Shown here one piece after another: positions 59,593 through 64,000 of a stretch of 64,000 bases of DNA. The notes under the pieces were generated by a model. That model was not told the DNA's origin. It searched no databases and worked only from the letters and a program-made list of their open reading frames with translations. The stretch lies in NCBI GenBank assembly GCA_951799425.1, contig OX637391.1, positions 46,285,069-46,349,068 on the forward strand, written 5' to 3'. The stretch is from Ilex aquifolium. Lineage: Eukaryota > Streptophyta > Magnoliopsida > Aquifoliales > Aquifoliaceae. The stretch's first letter is position 1. The number at the start of each line of letters is the position of its first letter. The translations under genes and the position numbers were made by a program.

Positions 59593-60186
59593 TCACAGAG
59601 GAGAAGAAGGTGAAGAGAAAGAAGAATCAACAGAAGAAAAAGAAGTTGAAGAATCAGAGCCAGAAGCACCAGAAATGCCAACAACCAAATCAAAAAAAGC
59701 TCCAACAATAAACCCATGATTCATCTTCCCATTCATCCTCAAGTACCATCCCAACAACTCCTCCAAACACTCCCAATCTCTCAACCCATGACTCTCCACC
59801 ATCTCCTCCATTGACCTCTTGAAATCCTTATAAGGATCCTCCGACTCCATAGCCATCGCTACACTCTCCTCAAATGGGAGCCCACCTCCTTTTGCATCGA
59901 TCAAGATAGAACTCGTGTCATCGGGCTCGAAAAACAGCCTCTCTGATCGAACCCCGCTTATAATCGTTTCCAATGGCACCTCTTCAGAATAATGTTCAGA
60001 CTCATTTGAAAAGCTCGCAGACTTTGAGGACTCTGTGAAGTAAGACTCTGGTGTTTCAACCGCATCAGAAGGGTCAAAGAAGATTGAGTTAACCGTCTTG
60101 AACATGTCATTACCAGCTCGGAAAGAATGGGTCTTGGGGTGCCTGCATGATGGCCATTCCCATAGAAGCTTCATTTTCTTGCCCAT
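59593..60186 (-). CDS. OFP: OVATE family protein (OFP13/15/16-like)
   Basis: Single exon of 197 residues on the minus strand. OFPs are plant transcriptional repressors that bind TALE homeodomain proteins and TRM proteins and influence organ shape and cell wall formation. The start is the ATG at 60184-60186, giving MGKKMKLLWEWPSCRHPKT; the open frame continues 12 codons further up only from a TTG, so the ATG is preferred, and MGKKMKL is a familiar OFP opening. Middle motifs are NDMFKTVNSIFFDP, VETPESYFTESS and RSERLFFEPDDTSSIL. The OVATE domain (about residues 115-175) includes SEDPYKDFKRSMEEMV and WECLEELLGWYLRMNG. The tail is serine-rich. Intact, with no intron, as usual for the family. Which OFP paralogue it is cannot be fixed by eye. 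Confidence 0.92.
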   Translation of the reverse strand: MGKKMKLLWEWPSCRHPKTHSFRAGNDMFKTVNSIFFDPSDAVETPESYFTESSKSASFSNESEHYSEEVPLETIISGVRSERLFFEPDDTSSILIDAKGGGLPFEESVAMAMESEDPYKDFKRSMEEMVESHGLRDWECLEELLGWYLRMNGKMNHGFIVGAFFDLVVGISGASGSDSSTSFSSVDSSFSSPSSPL

Positions 60187-60242
60187 TTGAGCTGAATCAC
60201 CAATTGTGGAGTTGGTTTTCAATCACTGTTTGTATATGTCAC

Positions 60243-60246
<4 letters not shown>

Positions 60247-60295
<49 letters not shown>
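60247..60295 (-). repeat. GA/TC microsatellite in the OFP leader
   Basis: About 24 GA units on the + strand, read as TC on the gene's strand, 61 bp upstream of the start codon. TC/CT arrays are common in plant 5' UTRs. This is the longest dinucleotide array in the window. Confidence 0.95.
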
Positions 60296-60298
<3 letters not shown>

Positions 60299-62820
60299 GT
60301 TTGTGTGTCTCCTTGGAGAAGGTATTAATGGTGATCAGAGGAATAGGATGAGGGGGGATATAAAGGAGAGGTGGGAGGGAGGTGGCAAGGAACAGGTAGG
60401 ACCTTTCTTGAGTGTATTTAATGGGAGGTCTGAAGAATTCAATGATCATCGCAGTACTTTTGTCAAGAAGAGTTGTATAATGTAGGTTATGTGATATTTT
60501 ATACTAGACATGTGCCGTACCCGTGTTTGAAGGTGCTATGTAACAAAAAAATGTAAATGGCTATAAAATCATATGTTTACTTCAAGACCTCAAGTATAAT
60601 AATCTACCAATTAGTAGAGGAGAATACTCTCTGTGCTAGTGGCTTTCTTCTAAAAGATCATTCATATATGTTTGGATTCTGGTTAGTAACCTTGGGATAG
60701 CTACATATTGAGTATATAATAATCATGTAAAATTCAAAAGAAAAAGCCCAAACAATACGAAAGTTTGTCATTTTATCCAAAAACTAACCACACTACTAAA
60801 AAAAAAAAAAAAAGCCATAACCAACCCAACATATCAAAATATATATATATATATATTCCCAATAACCCAATAATTGAATAATTGGAGGCCTAAAACCAGA
60901 TCAAAAAGAATTCATACATTAGAAATGAACCCAACAGAAATCATAGACTTTTGGCATTTAGGATAAGGGATATTCATGCATTAGAAAGGAAATCAAAAAA
61001 CACAAATACTCAACAGCTACAACAAATGAAACCTAGGAAAATTTGAAACATTGAGATGGTTTACCACAACACGCTCATTATGTACTGAAAAAATTTCACA
61101 GGTCGAGTAGAAATATCCTCCTTTTCATCAAGTAGAAGTTTGAACCCTTCAAATTTAACAAAAAAAAAAACAATGAAATTTTTGAGGTGCAATGAAGATT
61201 GAGTATCTTTTTTAAGCCAACAGTGTTGTGTTTCTGATAGGAACATAACCCTTTCTAAACCATCGTTGTACCTAATCACCTCAATCCGAATAAGCTGCAT
61301 CAACACAGAGAGTGCTTAACGCACTTATGAGCAAAGTTCATTTCGTGGTAAACCATCAAAGCTTATGCTTGTTCATGGTATAGATGACCCATCGCATAAA
61401 ATACCTTACTTGCATTGGCATGCATCTTCCCGAAGAGAAGAATACCAAATTTAGAAGTATTATGCTCTGGTCTATAAACAGTTATACTAACTAATAACAT
61501 ACTCATGTTACAACTAACCAAAACAATAGGTTCAAGAAATACATGTATCAAATTTATATTACTACTAGTCATAACCCGTGCTCAAAGGCACAGATAAAAT
61601 ATAAAATTCGAGCGTTCAAAAAAATCTATCCCACTATATTAAATAATAATATTTTTTTTCCTTCATTTCTTTGATTACATCATTTAAAATTTATGTTTAT
61701 CCATTATTTTCTTTAAAATATCGATAATTTTTTTTCAAAATATGTGATCCGATAAATTTTTTTTAACATATGTATATTATCGTATATGGATAATATTTGA
61801 AATAAAAATTATATTAAATTATAAACTAATCAAATATTAAAATAATTGGGCAACCGACAAAAATTGGTGATGTGATGATTTTGAGAAAAAAAATATATAG
61901 GAGATACAATTCAACTTGTCAACTATCTTACTATATAAATAGGGTATCTGCGTACAGTACTTCTATAACAACTTAGCTAACTTACAAACAAACATAGAAT
62001 ATATACTGGTCGCTAGGGCAGAAAAGCCATCAGTTGTCATGAAATTCCCTGTAGATGATCAGCTTTATTTCCAAATTACCCAAAGGGCCATGCCCTCTTG
62101 TGATCCTTCTCACAACTGCAATGTGTTGAGACCTAGCAATTATTTGTTTGATACTACTTCTAATAAATAATTTGCAAGATAAAAAGGGGAAAAATACTTA
62201 CTAAGGCTCATTACTCAGTGCTTGTAAGTTTTGACCAACTTGGTTGGGTACATTTGAGTTTCAAATTTCATCAACTGTTTCCATTTTTTCTTCTTAAGTT
62301 TGGTATCAGGGAGTCATTCTAATCAAATACTTTGCGGGCTCATTACCACAATACAAATCTCGAAGGCACAAAATATAATGCAAATATGTTTTCAAAACAA
62401 ATATTAATTCCCCCGTCCCATAGTTGGGTACCAAGAGCTCATCAAGTTGACTTTTTAATAAACATATTTAGGTGAGGAGTAATGCTATGTTTATCAAATT
62501 TTCTTACCGAATCTCTATTCTACATGATGTGACACAGTTTTTTATCATCAGATGAGTGAGTCTCATTAATGTTCAATGACGGATATTATATCACATTATT
62601 TGGGATAAAAGATTTAGTAAATATAGCATTTTACTTAGGTGAGACATGTGTACCCTTACAAGTATATTATTGCTAAGGGACAATTCCATTCCCACAATTA
62701 TTTTTGCGTTGTCTTGTCATGTACATTGGCCCCCATTTTTATGGTACAATAACTCATCTCCATACCAAGAATGACAACATTGTGGGCCCTTTAACTGTTT
62801 AACTAATCAATTCATGCCAG
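60296..62820. other. OFP upstream region and gene-free sequence
   Basis: A TTTATAT box on the minus strand near 60358-60364 is a weak candidate core promoter for the OFP gene. 60505-60540 (ACATGTGCCGTACCCGTG) and 61567-61600 (ACTAGTCATAACCCGTGC) share a CCGTG-type phrase seen in several unclassified plant repeats. A TA repeat is at about 60839-60856. No gene is supported. Confidence 0.4.
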
Positions 62821-62825
62821 TTGAT

Positions 62826-62945
62826 ACCTTGTGGGTGATGCCAGTTGATGAGGGCCCTAGTGTCATACAACAAACATACTGAAGAACCTTGTGGGTGATG
62901 CCAGTTGATGGGGGGCCCTATTATCATACAACAAACATAATGTAG
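62826..62945 (+). repeat. Tandem duplication, two 60-bp units
   Basis: Two adjacent copies start ACCTTGTGGGTGATGCCAG (62826 and 62886) and share CATACAACAAACATA near their ends, with about five differences. Confidence 0.88.
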
Positions 62946-63799
62946 ATCAAATCCTTGGCCTATTTGGTGAATCAACAAGTTTGGTGGAAGTCTGTGCACA
63001 CAGGCTATGTACTAGACAAACTACATGTGCCCAGTTCATATAATACAATACAACTGCTACTGTCAAGAATTTTGGAGCTTTTTTTTGTCCAATTGTGTGT
63101 AACACTGTGCTTACCTTATTGGTGAGGATTGCATCAGCAATTAATCAAATTCCCAAAGTCATAAAGCCAAGAGGGTGAAACATACCTATATACTCAGACG
63201 AAATATTGAATCAAATAAAGATGTGTGTACACACACACCAGCATATTCACAAGGATCAAACTTTATAATGACCCTCTTTTTGGTTGGAAGGGCAACGTTT
63301 CTTATGAGTTTTGGCAAATATCGAATATCAAGAAGCAAATAACGGTACTAATTCAAGTTGTGTCTATTTTCGGTCATTTTTGTGTTGTGTTCGTATCATT
63401 TTCGTGTAATTTGTGGACAAAAAATCACACGACTCAGACCCATTTTCTGAATCAAATCTACTTCACACGTCTTTCATAAATCAAAAATCTAATCTAACAG
63501 GTTTGTTGTGTTAGAATGTATAAATACATTAGACAAAAACTGCCACCCTTATCTGTGAATATTTAAGAAGTGAATTTCCAATAACATTAAAATGTAACCC
63601 CAAATTCAGCTTCATGCAAACAGAAAATAAGATTTTACATGGAACAAGTTATAACTTTATCCGAAGGTAAACTAACTCGGACATCCTTGACCACTGAACC
63701 AAAGAAAAATCTTATGCGAAGCTCCAAACTAGCACTACAATATCAATTAATATTAGTGATCAATCACAAACCCACAAAATATAGTTCTTGTACTTCAAA
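62946..63799. other. Gene-free AT-rich region
   Basis: No coding region is supported. 63330-63570 reads like the end of a MITE (AACTGCCACCCTTA at its right side), but a matching opposite end was not found. Confidence 0.4.
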
Positions 63800-64000
63800 T
63801 GGTGGTAAAAGTTTGCCCAATATTGTAGTAATTTTGTCCATTACTGTAGTAAATTGTTCATTGATGTTGTAATTGTACTCACTATTGTTGTAAATTTTTC
63901 ACTGATGTTATAATTTTACCCACTATTGTGGTAATTTTGTTCATTACTGTTGTAAATTTTTTATTAATGTTGTAATTTTGTCCACTATTATTGTAAATTT
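63800..64000 (+). repeat. Minisatellite of 20-21 bp units, running off the window
   Basis: At least nine degenerate units of the form ATGTTGTAATTTTGTCCACT are arranged head to tail. Alternate units are more alike (TAATTTTG-type versus TAAATTTTT-type), suggesting a 41-bp higher-order unit. The array continues beyond 64000. Confidence 0.85.

Noticed and set aside
60187..60222. Longer OFP start 12 codons upstream
   Set aside because: The codon at 60220-60222 is TTG, not ATG, and the family opening MGKKMKL starts at 60186.
60243..60449. Minus-strand frame ending in a Leu-Ser repeat
   Set aside because: The Leu-Ser repeat is the TC microsatellite read in frame; it overlaps the OFP leader and promoter.

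Overview
This is nuclear DNA of a flowering plant, most likely a eudicot. It is AT-rich, genes have spliced introns, three plant-specific or plant-expanded gene families are recognisable, and most of the remaining sequence is plant-type transposon debris (Ty1/copia, Ty3/gypsy, LINE, CACTA, hAT and Tourist-like elements). No tRNA, rRNA, CRISPR or organellar genes were seen.

Layout. (1) 1-16,426, + strand: the last eight exons of an EXO70A1 exocyst gene, whose 5' exons lie upstream of the window. Its sixth visible exon is separated from the fifth by a 12 kb intron. That intron holds three copia elements nested like Russian dolls: element B (4385-6421) lies inside element A (3845-11330), which lies inside the 5' LTR of element C (3812-14975). 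Each has a readable 5-bp target duplication. (2) About 17-25 kb: a minus-strand LINE broken by a hAT-like MITE (with its reverse transcriptase missing) and by a long gypsy-type LTR, which itself contains an interlaced set of TIR ends. (3) 25-37 kb: no convincing gene; microsatellites, several MITEs with target duplications, a gypsy gag remnant and two CACTA ends. (4) 37,345-40,220, minus strand: a complete three-exon SMXL4/SMXL5-type Clp-like repressor gene with an LDLNI EAR motif and no visible RGKT degron. (5) 41-49 kb: repeats, a Tourist-like MITE, a 5'-truncated retro-insertion, a TRIM-like tandem array and a copia pol tail. (6) 49,122-55,798: a complete 6.7 kb CACTA element with TSD ACG that carries four exons of an ARF-GAP (AGD/ACAP type) gene, now decayed. 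(7) 59,593-60,186, minus strand: an intact OVATE family protein gene with a long GA/TC microsatellite in its leader. (8) 60.3-64 kb: gene-free, ending in a 20-21 bp minisatellite that runs off the window.

The three intact genes (exocyst tethering, phloem-related transcriptional repression, OVATE growth repression) do not form a pathway. What stands out is the transposon record: three insertions can be proven from paralogous empty copies inside this same window, and a DNA transposon has picked up part of a membrane-traffic gene.
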